NCBI GenBank assembly: GCA_009741485.1
Contig: CM019214.1
Location: forward strand, 9,986,313-10,050,312
Direction of reading: 5' to 3'
Source: Malurus cyaneus samueli
Lineage: Eukaryota; Chordata; Aves; Passeriformes; Maluridae
DNA: 64,000 nucleotides
In this document: in pieces, positions 1 through 17,908 of the stretch
Numbering within the stretch: position 1 is the stretch's first letter
How the letters are laid out: each line of letters starts with the position of its first letter
The notes under the pieces: generated by a model
What the model saw: only the letters and a program-made list of their open reading frames with translations
The model's database searches: none
What the model was told of the DNA's origin: nothing
Translations under genes and position numbers: made by a program

Positions 1-2222
<2,222 letters not shown>

Positions 2223-3676
2223 TCAGCTCTGCCTCCCTCTTATCAGTGACCATATCTAACAGAAGAGCTGGTCATACCCTAATAAACTTTTAATAAGTAA
2301 AATTCTTTGCAAGGGGATTTCATGACAGCAGTTCTTTATGTGAATGCATTTTGAAATAATAACTGTGAGGCATAAATTCATATTATAGTACAATGTAAAC
2401 AAAATAACTAATCTCTATCTTTTCCTCTTACCTAGACTGAGTGGATTAGCAGGTAAAAAAATTCACTCTTTAAAGCAAAACATTATGCTTTTATTTTAGA
2501 AATGGCCCTAATTTGCACTGAAAGCACTGGAATATTTTGACATCCATAATAAATCATTATAAAAATAATGCAGTTATATAGATAATCTCAAAGTCCCAGA
2601 ATGAGTTTTACAGAGGAATTTACAAAGCCAGAAAAATGGTTACGTGCTCTGACATATATTTACTTGTTCAAGTAAATCACACCTTATCCACTCAGGTTTT
2701 AATGCCTCACAGTTGGGGAAGTATGGACAAATTTCATGAAACATACTGCAGAACAGTGCTTTGGATAAAACGGCATAAAAAAAATAGTGAAGGTATAAAG
2801 GCTCAGGAAACAAAATAGAGAGGCCTACCCAGGATGAAATCTGAGAAATAACTGAAAATACACCTAGTATAGGCATCAGGCCTTTTTCTAAAATGCACTA
2901 GCTAACATTTTAATGAAAATATTATCTGGATGTACAAACCATTCAAGAGAAAGAGCTCTTCATGAACTGTGCCAATGATGCACCCTAAAAATCAATTACA
3001 TGAAACTGTTGCAAAGCAGCACCTCAGTGCCATTACCCAGTTCTGTGTTTTATTACAAATTGTAAAAGAGCCCATGAACTGTAATGTTCCATGCTTCCAT
3101 CATAGTTTTCTGAACCTTTCATGAGTGAATTCAGAAATGTTTCTGTTAAATACTCCATGATAGGAACTGAAGGAAAACCATGTTGTTTTGGGCTAAAATG
3201 TTAACATTCTTTTCAACACAGCTAAGAAATAAACTTGTATGCTAAACATAAATGGGATAAACTGAAGAATATGTATTTGCTCTTCTTCAACAAGGAAAGC
3301 AAAAATATTATGTTCCTTTTATTATAAATGTAACACAATAACACAATAACAACTGTATGATTCTCTCCAGTAATTCATATTACACAGAATTACACAGAAT
3401 TACTGAACTGATTGAAGATGAAGACAAGACAGTTTGCACTGAAATTCAGTTTGAAAACTATGCACTAAGAAAGAAAGGACAAACAGCCTTTTTAAACATG
3501 TGAGAACATAAGAAATGCTCTAAGGCATAATTTCAATGAACATCTGTGAAGGCCTGTTGCAACTTTTTATTTTATTGCTGACTTCAAAGCATAGATGTCT
3601 CTTAGCACTTTTGAAATGAGTACGGTATCACACAAAATTCAAGCTGTGTAATTATATTGTTTTAACACTACGTTCA

Positions 3677-3802
<126 letters not shown>

Positions 3803-6041
3803 TTAAATACAAACTCTTAATATCCTCTTGACACTAAGAAACCAGACAAGAAATGTATTAGCTCATAAATATCCAAAGGAGAATGAGGATTTGTTGCAAT
3901 TTAAGGAAAGCTTCAAGAAATTAAGAGAGATTAAAACACTTCGATGGAATTCTTAACTTGGGCCATGGATATTTTCTTTGTGTAATGGTTTCCCACCTCG
4001 CAGTAAGACTCTACCTAGCTTTTTGTTTTTCTTTCTGCTGTCAGTCTGTGTCTAGTGCTGAACTTAGAAGTTGGCAAGCAGAAAATAGCTCTGCTTTTTG
4101 GAATTCACGAACCCCAACACATTCAAGCACTCTTTTTCAGGGTACTTGATAGTTCAGGTAAGCTTGGGAGATGGCTACATGTCCAGGAGGGCAGATGTGC
4201 CAACTCGATGCCAGGCAGGGGATGGTATAGGGAGAGTCCTCCATTGTAGGTGCAGATGAAAAATTTGCCAATGAACAATTGCAGTGACAATAGGGACAAA
4301 ACTTGCAGCAGATGACTACTTTTCTCCCCTGAAGCTATATACAATCATCAATTTAATGTAGTGTTTATCACATGTATCCCCTGAATCAGACTGAAACCAC
4401 GGCAGAAGTAATTCAGTCTCTCTACAGCACTAAAGATGTCTCTGTCTCAAGCTGTTTTTGCTCCTATCTAAAAATGGTTTAGAAAGTTCTGAGTCAGCAG
4501 GGAAGGCAGCTTATTGCAGGCAAACATGAGAGGACTGACTGCTAAAATGCTAGCCTGAACTTGGAAGCAAGGTTGTCATAAACTAAACCACCTATTTTCT
4601 CACGTGACTTCCAAAAAATAACAACAAGAACAGAAAGAGACCACAGATGTCAAAAGTGCAAAGCAGCACAGGCAGAGCTTGCACATTCACATTACAGAAT
4701 TGTCTTTTTAACAAACCCAATCAGCTGAGCTGCTTAAACAATAAGAATGACAGGTTTTCTACCAAAATGACCCTCAACCAAGCTCTAGCCGTGGCATCTA
4801 AATGTAGGATGCTCTCAAAGTGAAGGGCAAGTCCAACTACAAGCAGGTAGAAACAGATCGCCTGTGTTTGTATGATAATCTGGGATTCCAAAACATGGTG
4901 TTCATTTCCATACTCTCTGATATTTGATACATTATGCATGTCCCAGATGAACAGACAGAACTTCGGCTCTCTTTCAGTGGAATGGCTTGAGCTGCAATTT
5001 CTCAATATACAGAAGAGTTGCCTTAACCACTGTCATTTCTGAGAGGTGAAGGCTCCTGACCTCATTTTATAAGCTAGACCATTCTGCAGGTTGGAATACA
5101 AGAGCCAGAGGCAGAATTTCTGCCAGAGGCAGAAAGAGGGCAGAGAAGTGGACAAATGGCTTCATTTTCCGGTGATTACACCATTTTTCTTGGAAGGAGA
5201 AGAGCATATGATCTCGTTCTTCCCAGGATTTTTTGTGGGCTTCTCTTTGTCTCATGGAGAGCACATAAACAGTTCAGCAACAGACACCAGACTAGCCCCT
5301 TTCAAAATAAGTGTCCTGTTTAAATTATTGTTATTGTGACTCTCTCCACCCTGGACATCCCCTATTGAAAAGTAGAGGATAAAAAAGAAAAATAGTTAAT
5401 TCACCATCTTCTGCCAAAGAAAATACAATACTTTGAACCAATACTTGCCATCTTCTAAATCTGCAGCACAACCCATCATTCTCCAACCCCAGTGTGTATC
5501 ACTGACTACTGACGAACTCCTGAGAAGCCACAGGTGTATTTTCTCCTGCTCCTGTTGTAAATCTTCAGTGATCAACAACTACTCTTCCACTGGCTTAAAG
5601 TGCATTTCAAATTCAGCCATCATTGAAAAATAGTTTGATTACCAGATGTCCTATAATTTTATGCAGTCACAGTGGCCTTGGAGCAATGCTCCACTACTTC
5701 CTTCCCTCTGGTGGGATATTTTCAGGAATCTAATGTAGGGAGGCAGCACAGTTGAGTAACATAACCTACTGCAATGGACTGCATGGTTAAATGAGTAATA
5801 GGAAAGAGGTTTAGTTACGACTGAGCAAAAAAGAGATCAGGAATTATTCCTCTGAAGTTTGGGAGTCACAGAAAGACACACTGACACCTTCTAGCTTTAT
5901 GTTATGCAGCCCTACTCCCTGTACTGCTGAAGATGCCCAGCTGAGTCTGCTCTTAAGTGAGAGTTTAAGTCTGACAATCGTCAGAATCTCAGGCTCTAAT
6001 CCTACAAATCATTTACATTATCACACATTTTGTACAGCTCA

Positions 6042-6278
<237 letters not shown>

Positions 6279-8223
6279 TTAAATTAGTAATAAGATTATA
6301 GAAAATAATCTACTTTTAATGTAAAGTAATTGCAGAGATTGAGCAGTGTCTGTTCCTTGCAAACATTTCTAAGTGTAAGAGAAAATTTCTAAGTTTTTTT
6401 ATAACTTATAATAAATTGTACACTAGTTGCTATTGAAATGGCATAAAGATTGAAAACATAAACTGACATATCCTTAATATTATGTTATAATTAAAGTATA
6501 ATTTCTATCTATAATACATTCTGTTCAGATAAAAATAATCATTCATTAGAAAAAGGAAAAAACAACTATGCTCTGTTTGACTCTTAATTATGCATATGAT
6601 AAATGTAGAAATTAAATCTACTCCTGAAAGGAATATATGGCATGACAGCCTATTTGTATCAACCCAGAATTTCATGCTAGTGATTCTAGGTAAGAAGGGA
6701 ATAAGACAATGCCTTTTGTGAACTACTCTGGTCCTGTCCTGAAGGTGCTGTGGACAATGGCTCTTCCCAATAAATTTCTTTCAACTTCACAGTAGGTGAA
6801 GTTTTCCCACTAGGAAAGCATAAAAGGACAAGACAATACAAGCAATTGCAATACTTTCAGAGGAGAACTTTATCTTCAGGAGATACAATGTTTGTGCCCA
6901 ACCAGTCAAAATGATGGACACCTGATAAAACCACACCAAAGGAAGAAATCTTTATGTGATATAAAGGATTGTATCTTTAAAGCATTGTCTAGTAATTCTT
7001 TAATTCGTGAAGAAGCTAAGTTTTATTTAGATGATAGACAGCTAACTTTTCAAAGTACTAAATGCAAATTCAAAATTATAGCCACACACTCTTCAATGTT
7101 ATAATCTGGCAATTTAAAGAGGTCCATTTTATTTAAAATCAGTCTTTATAAAAAGTGATCACATTGAATTGGGGCACTCAGGAACATTATCTGGCTATGA
7201 AATGCACATTTATGGCTGTGATTCATAATTTCTTCTTCAGCTATAATGAAATGAAGGTAATTGCAAATTTGACAGTATTTTCACTGAACAGACATATTGC
7301 AGAAACAGGAACAGGAAAGCAACTAAGAGGACACAATGTGCTGGCCCTAACTTTTTTTGTTTTTTAAAAAAAGAGAAGTTAATTTGTATCCTTCCAGAAG
7401 GTTTTAGTTGCTAAGAGATTCCATAAAGAAATTCTCCATAAAGTGATAGGTCTGTCAGTCTAGGCAATCCCAAAACTAGCATCATGAAGAAATGCTGCTG
7501 TTTCTAGGAATATAAAATTTAAAGAATGGAGTATGTGCTCCTGACCAAGTAGCACTGCTGTCACATTTTAGCAGGTTGTTAAGTTGATTTAATAACACAG
7601 GCTATCAGACAGCTTTAGGAGTTTGCTGTAGTTTGCTAATGCAAGGCTTGTGTATGACCTTGGTTACAAAGCAGAGCAAAGCTGAACTTAGACAAACCCA
7701 AAGAAGCAGTGAAGCTGAAGCTTCAAATTGTCTCCACAGTGGTCTGGGATGCTGAATGCTGTGAGACAGCTTCTCTAGTGTGCACACTGACCTTCTCTCA
7801 GCTGCAAGTGGCTCCTTTTGAATCATCAGCTGCACTTTACTACTCACTGTACTAAAAAGAAAAATGCCTATCTGCATTTGTACAATAACGTGCATTTTGT
7901 TTTAAATCAAGATAATATGATGATGCGCATTTATGATAACTCTCTTAGTTGATAAAAAAATTTAAATGGTCTCTAAATCTGAGGTTACAGTGTGTTCCAC
8001 TTCACTGCTAACCCTCATGTATTCCTGCTGGGCTCAGTGTACAATTAGGGACTGGTTGTAATACCCATTTATTAAATGATCTGAGTAATTACTTCCATAT
8101 TCCAATTCCTAGCACTGATACAAAACCCATCAGGCACAAGATCAAGGAAGGAGAACCATCTCTCTTCCTGTGTGACTCATTTCCATAAGCTTTAAATTTA
8201 AACCAGGCTGAATACAAAAATCA

Positions 8224-8535
<312 letters not shown>

Positions 8536-10569
8536 TTAATTCCATTAAATTAAAACAGTTTTTACAAATTTTGTCCATGGTTTAAGCTTTTACACAATTC
8601 TTTTTTTCCTTGAGTTTAGTATTTTTGAAATATATTCAGTGTATAGATAAACCAGCATTTTCCATTTTGCTGCATTTATACTTTTATAAATTGAGAAATA
8701 TTTTACCCTAGCTGGCAGACTGTGAATCAAAACTTATAACAGCACTAAGATTCTTCAGTGAAACTTGCCATGTAAAAGTAAAATCATCAATTTGGACAAG
8801 CTTTGAAACAGGAATTAATCAGAGAGCAAAGAGAAAGACACTGTAGAGTTCCAGTCTACACTGATACCTTGAAAAAGCTGCATCTAACTGGCAAGAGCAG
8901 AGCTCGGTCTGATGCTCTGCCCAAACCTGGGCCAGTCTACTGAAACTGCCAGGAAAAATGCAAAATACCAGCAAATGTGTTATTAATTTATTTGAAGAGG
9001 GCAATATCTTACTGCTGATAAAAAGATAATGGTAATTTGTTTCACAGAGTGCTTCCACTGAGTGTCACACAGTAATGATGCTTTTGGATTGCTACTGAGT
9101 TTTCCTATGAAAACAAAATGTGTATAGTACCAACCCATCTTTTGAGCAGATAAATAGAATACCTTAATTAGATAAATTAGAATACCTTAATTCAATTTCT
9201 GTGTAACACGTTAAGCCAAAAAAATGCAATGAATGTTTTGCCTCTCCTTATAAATGTTTCCCATTGTAAAGAGTTTTGTTTCCATTGCAAAAACAAAGCT
9301 TTGAACACTCCATCCCTCATATCCAGGGGGATGAGAAAGGACATTTAGTCTGGACAGGGAAAGTCAGAGATGAACATGGGGAAAGATGACTCGTTCTTCT
9401 TGTTGGCTGTACACAGTTAGTAAGTATTATACGATGTAATTTCAGCCTAACTGATAAACCTCAAAGCCAAATCTTAAAGATCACAAATAGGAGGTAAAAA
9501 ATTATCTCCTTAAATGACTCTGCTCTTTTAGATGCTTGGTGGCAGTGAAGGGAAGGAAAATGAAAATTATATATATATCCAGTATGCATAATTTGCTGGG
9601 AGCTCTTTTTTTTTATGCCTACAAATTTATATCTATAAGGGTTTCATCACTTGTTTTCCCCTTTGGATGCCATCATTTGTGACAGCAAAAGCATCAGCAT
9701 TTCCAGCTCTGTATGAGACCATGCCTGTGCATAAGCAGCAACACCTGCCTGTTCAAAATGCATTTTTCTATCCTTTCAACTACTCATGTGATGTTTGTGG
9801 TGTGCCTACCATAGACTCGAAACCTTTAACTCTGGAGATCATCAGAGACCACAGCGCAGCCTGGTTTACTCAAATCTTGTTTATCTCAGTGGGAACTTTC
9901 TGAGACTTGGGTGCAGAGGAACGTATCTGCAATTTTGGAGGAGGTGTAACCTTTGTTACATGTTGAAAAAACCTTTTGCGGTACTCAAGTTCATTTAAAT
10001 ATTTTTAATCGTTACAAATGGAAAATCATATATTCTCTGAAAATTCTGCCTTCGCACCATGCTTTATAATTGATGTTATAAAATCTGGCAAGTCTGGAGA
10101 AAAGTGATTGCTCCAGAGACAAACAGGAGAAATCTGTAGAAGACAATACATCACATGGAGAAACAAGCTATTTAAAAGAGGCACTAAACTCCAGGAACAT
10201 GTATAGTTGTCTGGATAAAGCAGCTAATGAAACCAGGAACGTTACATATCAGATTATATCTATGTTGATTTAATGTTTATTTTCAACAATTATGTGCCAA
10301 TCCTCTCAGCTTGGAAACTTCTCTGTGGTTTAAATAAGAAACTGCAAAGGTGAGCATGGTATAAAAATGACTATGTGCTGTGAGAACAATGCTTAAAGGT
10401 TTGGAGTTTGGGTTTTTTGTTTTGCTTATGCATTGTAAGTCTGTAGGACGTTTCAGTGAAGGGTAACCTACAGAAACTCTTGTGTCCTTGCAAACAATTA
10501 TATTTTCTCCTGATGTAAAATAGCGTACTTAGCAGCAACACATGCTATAAAAACAATTTATAGCATGAT

Positions 10570-10965
10570 GGAGGGTGGGAATTTGGGTGTCAAGGTGCTG
10601 GCACTGGGGGCTGCAGGAGTGGTCTCTGTGAGGAGGGGCTGGGGCTGCCCCACATAGACACAGACAGTTCCAATGGATCCAGTGCAGGGCACAGCTGAGC
10701 CCAGCAGTCAGGACAGTGGTGCTTCAGGAAAAGTGTGTGCAAGAAATGGAAAAACTCTGTCTAGCAAGTGAGGAGTTTGGGAACTGTCATTTCCCACCCC
10801 TCTGGCACCACTCAGGGTTGGGGGATAAGGGAGTCAGGAGAGAGGGAGAGAAGTTGAGCCTGGGAGAGGAAGTGGTGTTCTATTTATCTTTGCTTCCCAC
10901 TACCCAAATCTATTTGATACTTCAAGGTTCCTATTTTGTTTCATCTGGTGACCTCACATGAGAAT
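10570..10965 (+). mobile_element. Old LTR-like interspersed repeat, degraded
   Basis: A GC-richer island begins near ctgcaggagtggtctctgtg, goes on with ggggctggggctgcccc and ends near tgcttcccactacccaa. From memory, this order (a GC block, a purine-rich stretch with gagaggaag, then a T-rich block with tgcttcycactay) resembles an avian ERV-type LTR or its leader. Identity is low and the borders are approximate. No coding remnant was recognised. Confidence 0.4.
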
Positions 10966-12552
10966 GTGAGACTGCATGTTCACTTAAGTGTTCAAGTGGT
11001 CTTACAGACAAGTTATGGTTATATGGTTATGATGACCAGTTCCTCTGGTCATCACATATCGTCTTTCTGCTCCCTTGGAGGTTAGAAGGGGTTTCTTCTG
11101 TCACAGGCAGAAGAATTTGATCTTTGTTGGCCTGGTTCAAAGCCAGGACACCATAAAAATCACTTTGATGAGCCAGTTGATGTAGAGCAGAAGGAATAGA
11201 AATAATTATATTATTCCAGTAAAAGGAAACACTACATGGCTGTTGAAGTTCCCACCAGGCTGCTGCCATAAACCAACTGAAAAATGGATGGCACTTACAA
11301 GCAAACTGAAAAATCAGTGCTACTACTCACTTTTAAATTTAAAACGAGAACTCCATGAACACAAAAGAAATCAGAAAGCAGACTAGGCTAAGTTAATGAA
11401 ACCCTGCCATTTACCACTGCTAGGTTACAATTAGTGGAAATGGTTACAGATGGATTTGCTTTTGTAAACTTGTTAGTGCTGATTACAAGACCCTGATACT
11501 TTACATGAGAGGGATGAGCTGGATACTTGTGGTGGTGAAAATCACAATTTTATGTCCAGGAAAAGCCAAACCCAGAAGAAGCAAAAACTTAATTGGTGGA
11601 GACTGAACTGTCCAGTCAAGCAGGATTAAAAAACACATATATAGGTGTACATATGTATAGGAATCTTACAAAGGCTAAAGTAATTTCTGGGCCAGCTGTC
11701 ATCCTTGTGACCACTGGGTTCATCAACGGAGCAAAGGATGATTTCAAAGTTATTCTAAAAACTGACCTGAGCAAGAACTACTGAGCTGCTCCTTAGAACT
11801 GCACTTAGCAAAATGAAGAAAGTGCACACCTGAGCTTACACAGATGGGAAGTTTTTCTATGTTACAACTACAAGAACTGTGAGGAATACCAGTAACAGCA
11901 TAAATACAACCTATAGACAGCAAAGTCGTCTAAAATCATGAATATTCACTGCTATTTACACGAAACACCACTTATGCTGAAAATTATCTGGTAGAAAATT
12001 TGCTTTCTAAACATGTCCAATATAAAGTTTTAAAATTCTTCTCAACAGTTCAGTTTTAAAAGATCTCAGAAGCTTTTGAATTTTCTTTGGTGTTTTGGGA
12101 GAAACTCTGCATCACGCTGGAGGCAGCATGAGAAAGAACAGCAAGCAAAAGCCCTTTTCTCTGTAACAGGTAACTTCTGCCTTCCACAGGCTTTTTATTC
12201 TTCAGGGTATAAGCACACTCATGGATATATTTGAATGACTGCCCATGAAAAAAATAACATTTTAATTAAATATATATTGCATGCATGCAAACATGGAGGA
12301 TTTTTAGTTTTACATGTATCTGAGAGAAATCACATGGAAGGCTGGAATCAATTTTCTGTCTAAGTCCTTTCAGGTTGTTCTCTGTTCTAGAGTGGCATTG
12401 ACTGAAAATCATCACTATATACACACTCAACAGTGGCATGTAGTCAATGTGATACCTGCCTCCATCCATTTCACTGTAAATAAATGTCTACATCAAAGTG
12501 TTTGCTGAGTTGGGAAGCACTCAGTGACTGGATAGGTACATCCAGGTTACAT

Positions 12553-12603
12553 TCTAGAAATAAGGATACCTATCCTTAGAAATAAGGATACCTTATTTCT
12601 AGA
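12553..12603. repeat. Compact palindrome with a nested direct repeat
   Basis: TCTAGAAATAAGG at 12553-12565 is matched by its exact reverse complement at 12591-12603. Within it, TAGAAATAAGGATACC occurs twice (from 12555 and from 12578), and AGAAATAAGG-ATA-CCTTATTTCT forms a second, tighter hairpin. It lies in CASK intron. It could be a small terminal-inverted-repeat remnant or the product of template switching. Confidence 0.7.
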
Positions 12604-13840
12604 GGTAAGCTTTCTTATCAGACAGTTCTGAGGCATGTTGGCTGCCTGTAAATTTATAAAGTTGCTAATTTTGCTGATTTTTCCTGTGGATAAACAGAGA
12701 GCTTCAGTCTTCAGGTGCTGTCAATCTGATATCATTTACAAGCACTAAAGATAAATTTTGACTTACCTTTGATAATTTAGTTTCTATGACTCTTTCCATA
12801 TTATTCCAGACAATAGGGCTATGCTTTCCTCAAGAAGAAGAGTATATACAGAGACCCAATCAGATTTTGTCATCCCTAAGGCAGGGGATTGATGACCAAG
12901 ATATCAGAAGGAGAGTCTTTCAACAGCAGTAGTATCTGAACGATGTATAAGGAAACAACTGGAACAAATAATTTTTAGGAAAAAGAATGTGAGGTACTAA
13001 TAAACATCACCATCTGACCTCTCACAATAGTGTAATAAGAAATATGCTCACAAATTCAGGTGTTTTTCTAGAAGAGTGGGATGTCCAGAATAATGTGGAA
13101 GGAATCAAAGAATCACACACAACAGATCAGATAGGTCAGTACTTTACTACTCTTAATTCCTTTCCACATTACTCCAGACAATAGAGATGTTTAAAGCAGG
13201 TGTACAGAGAAGATGAGTAGATTTAAAAAAAAAAGGAAAAAAAACAGGGAAAAAAGGGCAATTCAGCTCCAGCACAGAAGATTGTCTGAAGAATATGTGT
13301 TTAAAAGATGCATCAGCAGAGAACTGGACAAGTGGATATGAGTGTCCAGAAAACAAAGCAAAACTCACATGTTAACAAGACAAATTATAATTAATCCAAT
13401 GGTCTTTTCTACCATAAAACCATGATGGAGGAAGTAAACCTAAATCATTTCTCAACACATTAGCCTTCTGTAAGAACTCTCAAATCAGCCCAGATGTGAA
13501 GTGGAATTTCTTTGAGACAGTAAATCACAGCTGTATCTTTTAAATAAAACAAAGTCTCTTAGAGGCGAAGCTGTGAAGTGACTCACATGCTTTTATTTTT
13601 CAGGAAAAAAAGAAGTGAAAATACTACCCTTTAAGAGAAAGAAGAATACTAATGTAGGACCTCAGACTGCAAAATTTTACTTCTTGGGAAAACAAATGCA
13701 AGCTTTGAAATATCATTCACTGACAATAAAAGGAAAAGGTCTATGTAGTATAAAACCCCTCCAACATTAAAAACAAAAAGTAAAAAATTCTAACCTGGGG
13801 TTTATAAAACCACTAAGAAGACCCAGTTTCATGAAGCTCT

Positions 13841-14002
13841 GAACAGGTTGCCCAGAGAGGTGGTAGAAGACCCATCCCTGGAAACATTCGAGGTCAGGTT
13901 GCTCTGAGCAAGCTCATCCAGGTGTCCTTGCTCATGGCAGAAGGATTGGACTGGATGACCTTAAAGGTCCCTTTCAACCCAAACCATTCTGTGATTCTAT
14001 GA
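13841..14002 (+). mobile_element. CR1 LINE, 3' end
   Basis: Starts near gaagctctgaacaggttg and continues with cccagagaggtggtagaaga, catccctggaaacattcgag and gaccttaaaggtccctttca. It ends in ccattctgtgattctatga, the short terminal repeat typical of CR1. It is truncated at the 5' end, as is usual for CR1. It is inserted on the strand opposite to CASK. Confidence 0.9.
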
Positions 14003-17000
14003 TCATTGATGAGAACAAAACAAAAATAAGGAACTTAAAGGATTCCATGGTCTTGTTTAGAGGGAAATTTATGGCCATGCCTTCCCTTGCTGTTTTTGCA
14101 GTAAGTTTTAAACCAGCTCACAAGGAACCAAGGACACCTGGTATTTATGTATTGTACTTCTACCAAGAACATATTTTCCAGTAAGATGATAATTTACATT
14201 AGGATACCACTGGATTTTGAGGCAGCCTAGAGGAGCTAACTAATAGTACATAAAAATTAATACTGGGGTGGATTAGCATTATGATATCTATGACATTTTG
14301 CTGCTGAAGGTAATACATGAAAGGCTTTTAACTATTCACAGACAAAGAATCTCACAGCCCTCAGATATATACAGTTATCTTTTTTTTTTTTTTTGCACTA
14401 GCTGAAACCAGGAGAAATGAAGTCGATTAAGCAGAGGAAATAGCACTTGTGAACTCACTGGTTTTTGTTCCTTCAGACTTTTACACCAATATAGTAGCTA
14501 AAAATCCCAAGATTGAGCATCTAAGGTATTTAATATCAGACAAATCTGATGTCACAGTTAAGAAAATATTGTGACAATTCAGACTATGCTCTGCAAGAAA
14601 AATTGTTCAAGGAAGAAGACAGAGATCATAATGTGAAATTGCTTTATTAAATCACTGACTTCCCAGAGGTTCCACAACTCCAGTTGCATCATAACAATGC
14701 AACACAGACTCTTGCCTATGTGCTGTTCCAAAAAGGAATTCACTCATAAATTATGATGATCTGTAACATCTGTGTAGACTGCCAGAATTCCTTTTAAAAG
14801 TACTGATTTCAATGCTTCAAGTGAAGCTCTTAGCACAATTTTCCACTTCTGATCATAAGAACTGAAGCAAGAAGAAACCTTCAGAGACTGGTAGCTCATG
14901 AAACCTATTTCCTGTAACTCAAATGACAGGTGTCATTTGAGACACAAGCTTCTTATCCACTTACTGCAACTTATGGGCAAATGGAGTGGAACAATGGGTA
15001 TCCTTACATTTTCCCTTCTGGCCTTATGAAGAAATGAGTTATGGCTACGCTCTTTTCTTTTGGTACTTCATTTTACTTATATAAAGTAAATAATAATTAA
15101 TAATTAAACATTCTTTAAGATAACCTCAACTAAGTTGTTAGCTGATAAAATGCAGTTACTCCTGAAATCTCTTCCATACACATTTTCATCAATGACATCT
15201 AGTATGATGTCACCCCTTGCTGCCATGAGCTCTCTTATATTCTCTTAAACAGCCATCTACCTGCTTGAAAGAACCTGGAGTGGCAATCCTTCTAAAGAAC
15301 ACAGGTGTGTCTTTGGCCTTATATCAAAAGATTGGGCTTCATCTACCTTTAATACCCAGGGTTTAGTTTTAACTTTGCTACAAAAGTTCCCAAAAAATTT
15401 ATGTACACTCTGCTAAAGAAGTTGCAGTCCCAAACAAAGCAAAAGCTGAAGCTTGAAGGCAAGCTTCAAACACGGAGGGAGAAAATTCCCTTTAGGTTTT
15501 TCTCCTGGGGCTACACAGAATCTGGGATTGCCAGGCACAGGTGTGTCAATGTTCAAAGGTAGGAAAAACAGCACAAACGAAGCACAGGGTGCTTCAGGTC
15601 AGTAAAATAATCTTAATGCAATGATAGCTTTTATTTAATAGAGAATTTCTTTTCTGATGTGTTAATCACCAAATATAGACATCGCCATGCTAAAAGGGAA
15701 ATAATTGACTACGTCAAGAGGAATCAATGTTTTTCACTAAAATTTAGAAAAGCAATGTGAAAGTGAACAGGTTCTTTATCATCCCACTCAAACTTCTCTG
15801 TTTGGGAGAGTTTCTACTTCATACGAGACAATTGAGAAAAAAGAAGTGCCTGTAAATTACTGTTTCTATTATAACAAAATTTGTCCATAGGAAAACACCC
15901 TTAAACAAGTGTGTAGATTAACACTGGTTTATAATAAATTTACAAGCCAGGTCAAACAGCCAGTATTAGTAACTTCCATATAGCACATATGGGTGATATT
16001 GTAATACTGAATAAATAAAATCTTTCCAGTTCTGTGTAGGGAACTGTCTAGTAACTTGTCTTCAGGTAGGATTCTGGCAGGGAAAAGAGTTGCCAGATAA
16101 CAGATGAAGCTTGTGACATAAAGAGTGGAATGGAAGATGAGAAGAAAGAGAGAAGGAGTCTGTTATGGAGAAAATTTAAAAAAGGCAGAACTGAGATTTC
16201 CCACAGTATCTAAACGAAGTGAACCTACTCTGGGTATCCCTGACAGAGAGTGGAATTTGGAGCTGAAAGCAACAAACGTCAATGAAAAGGTTGCAAATTG
16301 GAAATGCCAGTTGAGAAATAGGGGGAAAAAAGTGTATGAAGGCAGACCAATATGGCAGATGTTGATGTGGAAGAAGCAAAAGACAGTAACAGAGAGAAAT
16401 ATTACAGTGATGAGGTTTGGGAAGCGCAGAACCCCAGCACTGATGACTGCATGGAGGCTGAGCACAGGAACAGTGACTGGCATCACAGCACTGGGAACAG
16501 CAACAGGAAATAAAGGCCATGGCAAACTTGGGGAAAAATGAAGTAAATTTATTTTTCAAAGTTGAACTTGATGTTTCTCACTAGACAACTGGTAGACTGA
16601 AAGTACACTGCATCTGACTATCTCCAGAAAAATAGCTGTAACAGAAGAAATGGGTAAAGTTGCTCAGTGAGAACATAAAAAGTAAAATGAGATAATTATA
16701 AACAAAAGTGTAGAAGCTACCACCAAAAAAATGCAGTGGCTGAGGTACAGATAACTTGATTAACACAAGAAAAGTTAAGAAAGGAGTGACCTTTTAATTA
16801 AAGCTTAACTGAATGGGTATTTTCTTTGAAAAGATGTCTTTAGTAGTAAGATACTTGGATATTTCTAGGGTATCAGCAATATCTGGAAGAGAATCTGGAA
16901 TCTGGAAAGGTTGGTATGTTTATATTGGATTTGCTTTTTATTTAAAAAAATACATAAGTCAAATTGACACAGAACTTAAAGTGATTAGATTAGGGAATCC

Positions 17001-17728
17001 GAGTTTTTGAAGAAGCATGATATTGATGTTACTCATTCTGAAGAAAAAAATTAAAACTAATAAAATGTTTTGTAGTGGTCTCCTACTCTGGCAATGAAAG
17101 CATCAGAAAATTGATTGGGTCTTCATCTGTGCAGGCTGATTAAAGCATAACCCTATTGTCTGGAACAATATGGAAGGCAGCTAGAGGAAATAAAATCCAC
17201 AGAAAACAAAACACAGTCAAAAAATATACATACTATCAAGATATTGATGTCTTATGCAATAATTACAATGAAATTTTAAAGCACAGGAAAGAATCACATG
17301 TGAAAACTACTAAGATTTTGCTATTAAACAGCACAGCATTCTGTCAGGAATTGCCTATCAAACATAGGGGAGCACTGATGATGCTGCTCGAAGTCCTTAC
17401 TCAAGTGCTTCAGCAGCAGCATTTTTTTTTTTTTTTTGCTTTACCAAGCATAGAAAAATTAAGCCAAAGATTGTATTAAAGTGGAAAATCCTTTGGTTTT
17501 TTTCAGTTTTATTTTGACCAAATCAGCATGAGCTCCTGTTGAGTAACACTTACAGGGATTTAATACTCATTGTATGAATGCGCAATGTTACATTCCACTA
17601 CCAGTTTTGTTTGGCTGCATGCACTGATCAAGTTAACAAAGCCTTTAAAGATTATTTTTAAGCTCTTGTTTTGCAGGTCAGGCTGTGTCAGAAAAGCAGA
17701 ACTCTGCAGTACAACATGCACAATACTA

Positions 17729-17908
<180 letters not shown>

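Noticed and set aside
16125..16541. 138-codon plus-strand frame, with 120- and 127-codon minus-strand frames over the same bases
   Set aside because: Three overlapping frames on both strands, no known motif and no splice context. This looks like a low-stop stretch of intron.
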